From Caecitellus pseudoparvulus (lineage: Eukaryota > Bigyra: Bicosoecida), in contig CBFFRQ010000081.1 of the NCBI GenBank assembly GCA_965644315.1, positions 1-64,000 of the forward strand: DNA of 64,000 nt, given 5' to 3'. The position numbers and the translations under genes were made by a program. The notes beneath the pieces were generated by a model. That model did no database searches. It saw nothing but the letters and a program-made list of their open reading frames with translations, and had not been told where the DNA came from. How positions within the stretch are numbered: position 1 is the stretch's first letter; each line of letters opens with the position of its first letter. This document shows, in pieces, positions 38,101 through 48,800 of the stretch.

Positions 38101-41100
38101 GTAGCATTTGATCGTCGGCACGGAGGGATCCTCTTGCCGCGAAGAAACCATGCTCCAGCCGACTGGGCATGCTGTGTGGGCAGGAGCCTCGCAGGCTCCC
38201 GAGATTTTATCCCCACAAACCCAAGCTTGAAAGCCGGTATTCATGCTTCCACTCGCAGGCTTCTTGAAGGCGATGCACGGCTTTCCGGAAGTTGGCTGCC
38301 CACTATCGTACTTTGCGTACCACTGTGGCTGCCCTGAATCCCAGCGCATGTTGAGTGGGTCTGAGGAGTCGGAGCCGGGCAGCGCCGAGTATCCTGTGTG
38401 AAACAGCAAAGCAGCAGCTGGACCATTTGTGAGGAAGGCAGACACTGCAGAATACACGGGTAGCGTGTTCATGGAGACCAGGCCCGCTTCATCACTGAAC
38501 GAGAGGCAGTTCTTCTGAGCTCTCCGTTTCTTCCGACTCACATCTAGCTCCTCATAGCACTGCCTCATGTGTGTAAGTCCAAATGCTGGCCCGCAACCCT
38601 CCGATATCGCGCCGACTCCAGGCCGCAGCTCCGCCCAGTCCACCCCCGCTGGCCTCCAACACAGCCCCTTCCGATTGCCCCCGGCAGCCAACGTCACATC
38701 CCCACTTCCTGTGTCGAACACGCCCTGTCGGTTGGAGGTTGGAGAAGGCACATCTCCCACGTGTCCAGATGCAAACGGCACTCCCTCCACACTGTGCCGC
38801 CCCGCATGCAGCTCCACACCACTGCGAGGCGCACTCGCCTCCCCCACACCCACCCAGTACTCTGTGCTGGCAGGCAGAAAGTCCAACAGCCCCACAGTCA
38901 TGGCGTGGGTCGTGGGTGTCGCCAGCGTCGCGCCGTCGGCCAGACACACGTCCAGCGTGTCGCTCCAGCTCGCAGCGGAGGCTGTCGTGGCAATGCAGCC
39001 CTGCCTCCAGAACGCCCACGCGCCATCACACGCCTTGGCTGGCTCCACGCTGCACACAAAGGACGCATGGCTGTCTTCGTGCAGCGGCACCCACACAGGC
39101 CACTCGTCAGCCACTGCTGCCAGCCCGCCACTGCTGCTGTAGCCACATGAACTGCCTGGGCAGTGCGCTGGGTGGTGTGCATCCGACAACGCTGAGCCGT
39201 TGCTGGACCACACAAACTGGGTCCCGTCATCCTCCACGCCCAGCCACCATGCCGTCGTGTTCACGGCACTGCCCGAGTCAAAAGCTTCGGCTCGGCCCGT
39301 GGTCAGGGCGTGGTGGGCCAGGGCTGCATAGGGCAAGTTCAAGTTGGCCAGGTCTGTGCCGCCCCAGGCCTGGCACACCTTCCGGGCGTCAGCTAGAGAG
39401 CCAGAGAAGTCAGCCCGCCGCGGCTGTGCGAAGGTTGCCCCCCACTCCTCCAGCGCCTCAGCCTGCACGTCACTGGACAGCGCCCAGCACTGGCCCAGTA
39501 CCGGCCACCACCCCTGCGCACAGGCAAGCATGCCGCCCTCCCCCTCATACTCTGGCCGCAAACACACCACCCCCGCCGGCACATCCCCCACATTGCTCGC
39601 CTCCACACTGCTGCCATCCACAGCGGACACTTGCAGGTACGCTGCACCGACATCCCCGGCGCCATCGAAGGTCAGACTCCCAGTGGCCACACTGGCACCA
39701 GTGTGCCATGAAACAAAGCCCGTGTCCCCGTCCAATCGAGCTGCTGCCGTCCACACCGCCTTTGGTGCTCCGCTTTCGTGTGCAGGCAGCACGCCAAGCC
39801 GCAGCAGCGCACCGAACAGTCCACTCGCACCGGCCTCGTCAGCAGGCGGCAGCATGCCCTCCACGCTGTGGCACGCCTGCAGTGCGCGCTGCATGGACGC
39901 CACACCACTGGCCACATACCGTGCACACATGTGCTGGTCCTGCAGCCACACCCAGCCAGGGGCACACTTGCCGTGCACATCCCCCGTCCCCGCCCGCAGA
40001 GACTCACACACAGGCACGGCGGACGCAGCACAAGGCATGGGCTCCAGTCCGCCCCCATCCACCAGCCCCATGCACCGCTGGCAGTGCCACGGCGATGCAG
40101 GCGGCGACAGATTGCGCCCAAAGGGTGCTGCGCCGCTGTCAGCGCGCCAGCTCGCACCGTCGCCCGACACCCGCCACGCCCCAGTCCATAGATCGCCTGA
40201 GCCCATGGCAGTGCGCACCCACGCCACCTCCGCAGACGTGTGGGGCGTCCACAGTGTCCCTCCCTCGCTCGCACAGGCCGCCTGTGCGGCGGACCAGTCT
40301 GCTGCGCCACCTCCCGCGCTCCAGATGGGCTTGGGCAAGGCAGGCGAGCCTGGCACCTCCCACACTGCCACCGTCACCTGGCACAAAGCAGCCGATGCAG
40401 CAGAAGCATCTCCACAGCCTGTGAAGCAGTGTGCAGTGCAGGGAGTGAGTCAAGTCGCTTTAGCATCGCTGGGGGCAGGAGCACTGAAGCGGTCCCAGTC
40501 GTCACTCACGAGCGAAGTGCCACCTGTCTGAATCAGTGGGGTCCATGTAGAAGCAGTCCCCCTCAAACTCCCCTGATGTGCGCTCCCAGAAGGCGCCTGT
40601 GCCCAGAGCAGGCGTCACACTCTCGTAGTTGCTGTACCCTCGCCCAGAGGGGCTCGTCCCGTCAACCCACACGGGGTGGTCCTCTGTGACAGGCACGAAG
40701 CACAGAGCACAGTGCAGTTGAGCGGCAGCACAGCCAGCCCAGACTCCAACCAGGCCTGGCACAGAACACTACATGGCCTCTGCGTGCACGTACCAGTGCG
40801 GATGTCTGTCAGGCCCACCCACGCCTTGCTGACGACGAGGCTGGAGACAGCCGAGGCGGTGGAGCTGTCAGGGATGACGGCCAGGGTGGCGCCTGGCGCC
40901 TCTGCAGCACAAGCCGCCGACGCGTCATACCAAGTGGAGATGCCAGATGGAAGGAGCCTGAAGCAGCGAGAGCCAATAGTGGTCCACAACGTCGGGCATG
41001 CCGTCTGAGGGGCGCAGTGTACCTGGAAAGCTTGAGGCGGAGACATCACGTGTGGCGGTTCCAATCGCGTGCGCACTCTCTATCAGCTGCTGCGGCTTTC

Positions 41101-41250
41101 CGCGAGCAGCACGGCGTCTTTCAGGTGATCCTCCTCATAAGCTGTGCCCCTACAGGTAGTATCACGCCAAGCTCCACGTACCTGGGACAATAGGATGACG
41201 CCTGCAAGCCACCGCAGCTTGTGCGAGAGTGTTCTGCTCAGGTGCGGCAT
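32182..41250 (-). CDS. Giant C-type-lectin receptor-like membrane protein (CTLD array, Ser/Thr-rich stalk, Cys-rich and multi-TM region)
   Basis: Model: complement(32182..40418, 40510..40683, 40794..41022, 41182..41250), 2902 residues. Exon 1 is a 23-residue signal peptide (MPHLSRTLSHKLRWLAGVILL) ending CAG|GTACGT. Exons 2 and 3 complete the first lectin domain, and introns of 91-159 bp keep the frame. About seven C-type-lectin-like domains follow to about residue 1080 (recurring CY/CF start, WVG or WLG core and terminal C-x-CE pattern). Next come a Ser/Thr/Pro stalk of about 250 residues (1097-1347), beta-rich segments resembling ASH/BACON folds, a GCC2/GCC3-like Cys-rich module (CxxCAPGTV, CRQCAAGTYAGPDGRVC), and from about 2210 several membrane helices (AVTVLTMVIALGFVVYL, YWYWELLITLQKVLLLAL). 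This layout suggests a cell-surface adhesion or recognition receptor. The ligand and signalling partner are unknown. Confidence 0.8.
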
Positions 41251-41889
41251 TTGGTAGGCGCTGCTTGCGAGCTCCCTTTGCCTCCCGCCTTCTAGTGCGT
41301 GAAGAGTCGTGTCCTCCGCACGTTACTGTGGAAAGCTTGAAGTATACAGTCTTGAGTATGTGAGGCTGCTATCAGCAGATTGAAGGCCACGCTCTGGGGG
41401 ACGTGCGAGGCCTCGCCAGTTCAAGCCAGCTGGCCGAGAGCTACGAAATGCTCGGCGGACACCCCACACTTGGAGGTGGTGGCGCGCACAGTGTTGTTGC
41501 CCCGCTCGCCTTGCAACCGCGATAAAGTTGCAAGCTACTGGAAACAATGTCTGTGCTCTGTGCGGGATTTGCTGTCTTGGTGCAATTTGGCCTGCTCCTT
41601 TCGACGCATGAAAGGCAGCCTGTTCGCTCGGGGCGCTGCCCGCTTTCAGCTGCTGGTGGGCCCAGCCCTCCTTGGAGCTGCAGGGCGACACAGGCCAAGA
41701 GAGGAGGGGAGGCGACAGCTCCTTCGTGCAACCTTCCGTGCAACACTCGTATTCTTGCCAGCCACATCAAGGCATGCACGAGCACGTGGCGGCTGCATTG
41801 AACCACAAGCGGCGTTCCTCTGCGCGCCAACCAGCAAGTAGGGATGGGGCAGGTTTTCTCCTGGGCAAAGATGTCAAAGTCAGTCCAGA
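41251..41889. other. Intergenic region, no recognised gene
   Basis: About 640 bp between the lectin receptor start and the stop of the sterol gene, both on the minus strand. Overlapping small frames on both strands look like chance GC-rich ORFs. It likely contains the lectin gene promoter and the sterol gene's 3' untranslated region. Confidence 0.45.
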
Positions 41890-43499
41890 TTACTCTTCCA
41901 CCAGGCTACCAATCTTGAATCGGCGCACGGTGTCCACGACGTGGGCAGGGTGTTGCTCTCCGTGGAAGCCCTCCGAGGCGTCGCCGCCAGCGTTGTTGCC
42001 AATGGCGTCCTTGCCAGGGTGCTGGTCCACGTACTCGGTCAGGTCGTAAACGTCACCATCGATGATCACCCACAAGTCCTGAAGCGAGTTGTGCTCTGCC
42101 ACCTCGGCGGCGGTGAAGGCCTTGAACTCAGGCAGGGGCTTGGCGCCAGGCGCAGCGAGGTGTTGGAAGCTGCGCAGCGTCACCAGCAGCGCAGAGTGCA
42201 TGTCCCACACTGGCTCGTACTTCAAGTCGCGCTTGGCGGCCTCGCAAGAGTACCAGTGGTGCGTTCCGGCGATCTGCACGACTGAGGGGGTGAAGGTGAT
42301 GGCGAGCTTGGTGCCGAGGACAGCGTTCAGGCTGGCGAGGATGCCGTCCACAATGTACGACACCGCCAGCATGAAGCCATAGGGCAGGCGCATAGTAGGC
42401 GCTTGGTACCCCAGGCCCAGACACACGCGGGACATGAACTCCCAGAAGGGCAGGGGGTCGTCGTTGGTGATGAAGTAGGTCTTGCCGTTGGCAGGAGAGC
42501 CCTTCACGGCAGCCTCTGCTGCGCGCATGTGTCCGTGCACGACGTTGCCGACGTAGGTGAAGTCGACGATGTTGTCGGTGCTGCCAATGGCGACCTTTGT
42601 GCGACCAGCCTTTGCGTTGGCAGTGAGGCGTGGCACCAGGGCAGGGTCGCGTGGCCCGAAGATACCGTGAGGTCGCACGCTGACAGTGACGAGCTTGCCA
42701 CCCGATGCAGGGCCCGCCTCCATGATAATGCGCTCAGCCTCGGCTTTGGTGCGGCAGTAGTCGTCCCGGAAGGTGGCGGGGTAAGGCAGGGTCTCGTCGA
42801 CGCCGGATTGGTTGCTGCCGTCGTAGATGACGCTGGCGCTGGAGGTGAAGATGAGGCGCGGGACGCCGTTAGCGAGACAGGCGTCCACGACGTTACGTGT
42901 GCCGTTGATGTTCACAAGCTCGAAGACGGCCTTGTTGCGGGAGAGCGGGTCGGGCGAAGCGACGTGGAAGACGACCTCGGCACCTTTGAATGCTGTGGTC
43001 ACCTGGTCCAGCTTGGTGAGGTCGCCCTGCACCATCTTCACGCTGGGTTCGTCGAAGGTCGTGGAGCGGAGGTCAAAGACGGTCACATCGCACCCTGGTG
43101 CCGGGGAGAGGGGTGGGGTGCGTGCCACAACTGTGCTTCGCAAGCTGCCGACATCGTGGCACACTCACCAGCCTGCACCAGTGCCGAGACGAGGTGCCGC
43201 CCAACGAAGCCGCTGCCGCCGGTAACGACGACTTTCTTGGGAATCTGGATGAGTGGGGCGGGGTTTGCCGACAGTGTTCAGGGTGTGGGGGCAGTGTGGA
43301 GGGCTGCAATGGGGCACGCGCAGCCACGAACGTTGTACTGCGGGTAGTCCAGCGTAGCTGCCTTCTCAGCAGCATCTGCGGGCCACTCCAGGCGGGTTGG
43401 GCTGGGGATGGGCAGATACGAGATGAGCCAAATCACAGCCAGGGTGAGGACCACCGAGGCGCCGAGGAAGATGGGGTCTTGCCCCTCAAGCCACTCCAT
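41890..43499 (-). CDS. NSDHL: Sterol-4-alpha-carboxylate 3-dehydrogenase (decarboxylating) fused to cytochrome b5
   Basis: Model: complement(41890..43094, 43169..43244, 43332..43499), 482 residues, introns 87 and 74 bp. An N-terminal membrane anchor (FLGASVVLTLAVIWLISYLPI) is followed by the Rossmann motif TGGSGFVGRHL, which spans the second exon. Then come catalytic YxxxK (YCRTK), VRPHGIFGPRDPALVPRL, DFTYVGNVVHGH and FITNDDPLPFWEF, and later a THHWYSCEAAKRDL segment, all close to animal NSDHL and yeast Erg26. This enzyme removes the C4 carboxyl group and oxidises the 3-hydroxyl during C4-demethylation of sterols at the ER. The last 80 residues are a cytochrome b5 domain with heme-ligand histidines in HPGKDAIG and EQHPAHVV. 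Fusion to b5 is unusual: b5 normally donates electrons to the C4-methyl oxidase of the same complex. Confidence 0.92.
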
Positions 43500-43907
43500 G
43501 TCTGCGGAAATCGGTGGCAAGCAAGCTGTGAGTGCAGGACCCAATGCCCACAGCTCAAGTGCTGAGCTACAGCGGTGCATGCGCAATGCATGAACACGAT
43601 GCTGTTGTTGTTGGTTGGAAAGTGCGGTTCATGCTTGCCTGCTCAGGGCCTAAGCTCGTCGACCTACGGCGCTTGTGCCGCTGGTGTTGTGGTGGTATGG
43701 CGCACACTCTAGCTCGCCGGCTGAGGGAGTGCACTGTGCGAGGAAACAGGCCCACAGGGGCGCTCATTTTCATAGCTTCAGACTGGCGTGCACAAGGTGC
43801 ATGAACTGGCCATCCTTGGAGCTGCATTGCGGTGGAAACACACACTGCCCGCGGCAAGCTCAGGTCCACTGTACACAAAGCAAAGGCGCTGGCGCACAGG
43901 GGGCCAG
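43500..43907. other. Intergenic region, no recognised gene
   Basis: 408 bp between the sterol-gene start and the stop of the small membrane protein gene. The sterol frame stays open upstream of 43499 for 29 codons, ending at a possible acceptor (CCGCAG just before the ATG), so a 5'-UTR intron is possible. Nothing else was recognised. Confidence 0.45.
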
Positions 43908-44581
43908 TCACAGCAAGATGCGCACCACAGTGCTGACGAGACCGCCAATGAGGATGCCCACGGAGCTGGCCACGACAAAAATCGTGCTGCCCGAAATGTC
44001 GTCATCGTCAATGCTGTCCTGCTTGGTGCAACCGATGAGGGGCGCCACGAAGTTCATGAAGGAAACATATCCGATCAGCAAGAACATGCCCGAGGCCATG
44101 ACGTAGTCCTTTTCAATGCCGGTGTACCTGAGTGAGTGGGGTATTGGCCGCAGCGTGCAGCGCAAGGCGTGAACGATCGAACTCTGGCAACTCACTTGGG
44201 TAGGACAGCTGCGATGCCACCGCAGACGAGGAAGCCAACTACTGCGAGCAGGAGCAGCCATGTTTCGTCAGGCGCCCGTTGTGCTGCCTCCTGCTCGAAC
44301 TTCGCCCGCATGGCCTGGTAGTTCTGCTCGTCTTCCTCCGTCCACTCTTCGTCATCGTCGCCGCCGTCTCCATACTCTGACTCGACATCTGACGCCCCCT
44401 CCCCGTCCCATTCCTCCCGGTCTTCGTGGTCGGCTTGAATGCTCTGGGAAGGCGTTTGCTGCACGTCGTCACCCAGGGCTTCATCTGCAGAGTCAGCATC
44501 CGTCCCCCTCGCCAACAGTGGAGTTTCACTGCCGGCCCCGTTGCCCCCCTTGCCCCTGCGCCGCAGGCCTGTCCCAGACAT
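43908..44581 (-). CDS. Small acidic protein with three transmembrane helices
   Basis: Model: complement(43908..44127, 44196..44581), 201 residues, with a 68-bp intron (AA|GTGAGT to CTCAG|G) that joins VLPK to YTGIEKDY in frame. The first 105 residues are hydrophilic and strongly acidic (EYGDGGDDDEEWTEEDE). Three membrane helices follow: WLLLLAVVGFLVCGGIAAVL, GMFLLIGYVSFMNFVAPLI and TIFVVASSVGILIGGLVSTVV. I do not recognise the family. The topology suggests a small endomembrane or plasma-membrane protein. The frame is open for ten codons upstream of the chosen ATG; the downstream ATG (MSGTGLRRRG) was chosen because the intervening residues (IASPAT) show no pattern. Confidence 0.72.
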
Positions 44582-44932
44582 GGTGGCAGGGGAAGCGATG
44601 CAGTCCTGCACAGAGCAATGGAAAATCAGCCTGCGGTCCGTTCCAAGCGTGGCCGGCTGGACTGCAGTCTGCCTGTACGGCTCGTGGTTCTTTGCGGAGC
44701 AAGGATGAAACGCACACGTGTAACTCTTAGCCAGACCCAGGCAGCACCAGCGAGAGGAATGCGGGAGCTCTCAGCGGACCACGCTTTGCATTGTTTCCTT
44801 CTGGCGATGCAAAAGTGCTCTTATTCGTTGCAGGTCGTAATTGCCTGACCGTATCAACTCGCAGGACCTGTTCATGTGCTCTGGGAAGCTAAACTCCACA
44901 CCACGCGGCGCAGCCCGCGAGGGGCACGCCTT
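44582..44932. other. Intergenic region, no recognised gene
   Basis: 351 bp between two minus-strand genes, presumably the promoter of the small membrane protein gene and the 3' end of the cupin gene. No convincing feature was seen. Confidence 0.45.
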
Positions 44933-45595
44933 TCACTGGAGCTCCGGTGTCGGCCCAAGAAGGATCACGTTGAACCGGGCGGCTGCAGCTGCGATGGCTG
45001 CCTTCGCTTCAGGCGAACTGGGCGGCGGCGGTGGGTTGGGATGCTGTGGGTCATACAACACGCCAACTGCTGGGTCTGCGAAGAACTCCTCCATACCACC
45101 AGGCGTCAAGTGCAGCAGCATCTCAGCAGGCACGTCGGATGTGTTGCGAAATCCGTGGGCGTATCCCTTGGGGGAGTACAGGGAGGTGCCGGCGTCTGCT
45201 GCAACCGTGTCCAGTGGCTTGGCCCCAAACGCACGAGGGTCGGCCATCACAGCCTCCTCATCCAAGGCATCTTTGCCCAGCCAGAAAGTCAGCTTGCCAG
45301 ACAGCACATCGAAACGTTCGTCCTCGTTGAAGTGCACGTGCAGCGGGGGACCACCACCTGGCGGCACGACGGCGTGCCACAAGCTGTAGGCTCCGTTCGT
45401 CTCGCTGCCGAGCGCGAGGAACTTGTACAAGTCCCCTGCTGCCCACAGAGTGCGGTGGTCTGTGATCACCCGTGGATTCGCTGCGTCTGTGCTCGGAAGG
45501 AGGTGTGCAGTGACAGCCGTGGCGCTGTGCACTTGGCTGTGGCCACGGCGTGGCAGCACGAGTTTCCGGAAGCAACAAGCCGCACGGAAGTCCAT
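44933..45595 (-). CDS. Cupin-domain protein
   Basis: 220 residues from the ATG at 45595; the frame opens four codons earlier with GTG. Cupin motif 1 is PPLHVHFNEDERFDVLSG, with two His and one Glu metal ligands, followed by KLTFWLG. Motif 2 is SPKGYAHGFRNTSD, with the third His. The arrangement matches single-domain cupins annotated as quercetin 2,3-dioxygenase-like. Metal binding is well supported, but the reaction is not. The first 40 residues are basic and lack acids before the cupin core, so an organellar targeting peptide is possible. The 303 bp between this gene and the HYDIN stop codon contain nothing recognised. Confidence 0.8.
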   Translation of the reverse strand: MDFRAACCFRKLVLPRRGHSQVHSATAVTAHLLPSTDAANPRVITDHRTLWAAGDLYKFLALGSETNGAYSLWHAVVPPGGGPPLHVHFNEDERFDVLSGKLTFWLGKDALDEEAVMADPRAFGAKPLDTVAADAGTSLYSPKGYAHGFRNTSDVPAEMLLHLTPGGMEEFFADPAVGVLYDPQHPNPPPPPSSPEAKAAIAAAAARFNVILLGPTPELQ

Positions 45596-45898
45596 ACACC
45601 TCTGCACTCAATCTACTGGAGGCGGCGCACTGAGGGCCCTTTCAAGCATCCACTCACTGTTCAAGCACCGAGCTGCGTTAGATCTGCCCCGCGTTATGGC
45701 TCGGTGTGCCGTAGAGGCTGCCAAGCCGCTGGCGCGTGCTGTGGCTTGCAGCATGGCGTGGTGGACTTGCAAATTCCGATATTTTCAGGGTCACGGACGC
45801 AGGCACTGGGGTGGGGATGTGAGCAAGGTGAAGTTGAAACGGGTGTATTGTATGAGGTTGAGCAGCTTTGAGCATTTCCGTCGACTGTTGTGCAGCCA

Positions 45899-48800
45899 CT
45901 ACTTCTTCCTCCGACCCCCCTTGGAGCCTGACGAGCCACCCTTGCCCGTGGAGCTCGGCACCGCTGCGGCATCCACCTTCAGGTAGAAGACCCACGGGGG
46001 CAGAGAGGGGCCGCTACTGCACTGAACAATGAGCTTACCAGAAGAGTTATCCGGCGCGTCTGCAGCAGCTTGAATGGAGATGGCCGTGTCAGACTTGGCT
46101 GCCAAGTGCACCTCCGAGGCTGACAGGCTGAACAGCTCGCTGTCTGTGCGCAGCGCAAAGAACTGCTCTTCCTGGAACACGTTCCTGAATGGAATGGATA
46201 CTGACCCGCCTGGCGGGAGAAGGAAAGGACCTTGCGGCTTGGGCGGCAGGGCTTCGCCTCGCAGCTCCACCTGGAAGGTTCCGCCTGCCTGTCCCACAGC
46301 TGTAAGCACAGCTGTAACACTGCCAGGTTTGGAGGGTTCAAAGGTCGTGGGGATGGAGACGGGGGCTGGGACAACCTCCGCGAGCCCAGGACCCTCTCCC
46401 GGCGCCGTCGTTGCGGCTGGCACTTCCACAGTGGATGGGAACAGGAAGCCGCACTGCTGTGGCTCCACTGACACACGGTAAGTGTCAGGGACCAACGCCC
46501 AGTGCGCAAAGCGCCATGGCTCCACCTGGCGCTGGCCCAGGTTGGCCCTAAAGGACAGAGTTGGCTCGGAGCCAACCGCCAAAGTGCGCAGGTGCAGCGC
46601 GTACTTGAACACGCCCAGCTGTGGCGATTCCAGCAGCAACTCCACATCCTCAGCTCGAGAGGTGGCAGGGAGAGCGGAGACGGCACCACCTCCTGCTCCC
46701 GCAGCTGCCTCGGCAGCACCCTCTGGCATGGTCAGGGGTCGGAACTCCAACTGGAACACGCCGTGCGCGTTGCCGGTCACGGACCCCACCTGCTGCACGC
46801 GAATGGCGGGGTGGGGGCAGGAGGCGGTGAACGAAATCTCCGTCCCCGCCTCCGCCAGCGGGTTGTCCACCGTCACCGTGTGCTGCACTGCCTGGCGCAC
46901 GACGGCCTGGAGCGGGATGTTGCCGATGGTGCCGGCGGCCGTGGCCTTGAGCTGCAGCTCCTGGCAGATGTACTCCTGCGTCAACTCGTTCGTAAAGGTG
47001 ACTGTCGCGGTGAAGTCGCCGGCTGTGTACGCGAAGAAGGTCAGCTTGTGCTCACGCATGGCCAGACCAGGCACCTCCACAGACCTGGCCCCACGCAGCT
47101 GCGCAGACGCAGGCAAGCCCTCCCACGCCACCCTGAACTTTTGCGTGCTGCGCAACCAGTTCTGCACGGGAATGCTTATGGCAAAGGGTGCTTTGGCGGG
47201 AGTGCTGTGCACGATGGGCGCCGCTGGCACTGGCGGCAGCGCCTTCCCTGACAGGCGCGTCAGCACGCCGCTGCCATCCGGCATGGCCACAAACAGCGAG
47301 CCCTCATGGGAGTCGGGGCGCTCCCGGCGCAGGCGGGTGCCGGCAGTGGCGGGGCGGTCACTTGCAGCGCCACCTGGCGACGCAGCTCCATCCTCAGCCT
47401 GCCGCGTCATGGTCAAGGGGTGGTACGTGAGGGGGTACTCAGCTGTGCCACGGGGGGGCACTTCCACCGTGACGGGGCCGGACCAGTAGTCGTTGTCCAG
47501 CACTGGTGTCAGCGTCAGCGGCTTGTCGGAGTCATTCCGGGGCAGGGTGACTGCCCGCACTTCACTCGTGCGCACAGCGGTGCTGAAAGAGACTGTCTGC
47601 GACGCCTCCGTAGGGCGGGGCACGCACTCGCCCACCAGGTCAAGGTGCAGGGGGGGGGCGCCCTCCACATCGCATCGCAGGCCATGCCGGGCAATGTTGT
47701 CCCCCACGCGGGTCGGGTGGAAAGTCACATCCACCAGCACGTCTGACTGGGCGGGCACAAAGCCCTGGGCGGGGGCCAGCGAAAAGTCGTGCCCCAGCGC
47801 CGCCTCGTCCCACCGCCAGTGGGCGCCAATGTCCCCCGTGTTCAACAGCTGCACACGGCGCGTGAGGCGGCTGCCCTCGCACACGCCGCCAAATGCGAGG
47901 CGCTCTGTGCTCAGCTGCACCTGCATGCCCTGACAGCTGCCTGCAATGGACAGCAGGTTTCGAATGGACGGCGCACTGGAGCCATCATCGCCCACCAGCA
48001 CCACGCCCAGCGCCTCCTCAAAGGGTGGGTTGCGCGCTGAGGGCGCGAAACGGATGGTCACTTCGCCCACTTCCCGAGCGCCGAGCGAGATCTGCCTCGG
48101 GGACACTGACACGCCCACATCGCTCAGCGCCTGCAAGCTGCGCCGCTGTGCTTCGACAGCCGCCAACTCGGCACGCGCCATGGCGGCGCGAGCTGGCTCC
48201 CGCTCTCCGTGAGCGGCAGCCAAGGCGTGGGCATACTCGTCTGCGGCTCGTTCAGCAGTGGCAAAGTGCACCAGCGCGAACGTCGTTGGGCGAGCAGACC
48301 GATTCACCACCCGCACCGTCCTCGTAGTGGACTGCCCCACTCGCAGTGCACCCAAGTGCACGAGCTTGTCAGCGGGGTTCGCCAGGTCAAGCACGAGCGG
48401 CACGCCGGCGCCTCGCAAGGCGACCTTCACAGTGTGCAGGCCATTCACTTCAAAGGGGATGGCGTCTGCGAACTGCCCAGCCTCCCGCGGCGCAAAGGAA
48501 ATCGGCACCTGCACTCGCTGACCAGGCGCCAACACTGCCGCGTCGAAGCCGACACTGACTTGGCCCGCATGGGGATCGTGCAGGCACTCCACTGACACGT
48601 CCTCAGTCCGCTCCAAGTTGGAAATTGTCAGCGTGGCGGTGGTGGGCACAGGGGCTGCACCGGCACTGGTGGGCAAGAAGCACGCGCCAAAGTCGTGCTC
48701 CAACCAGGAGAAGTCCAGAGCGGGGCGCACGCCCTCGCCACCCAGCGCCACATTGTACACCTTGGTGCCTGCCACGACACAGCGCAAGACCAGCCCGTCC

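Noticed and set aside
38583-40424. Plus-strand open frame of 613 codons opposite the lectin receptor gene
   Set aside because: It is antisense to clear lectin domains, is composed of Pro/Ser/His/Arg-rich low-complexity sequence, and has no domain. It is a by-product of GC-rich codon use.
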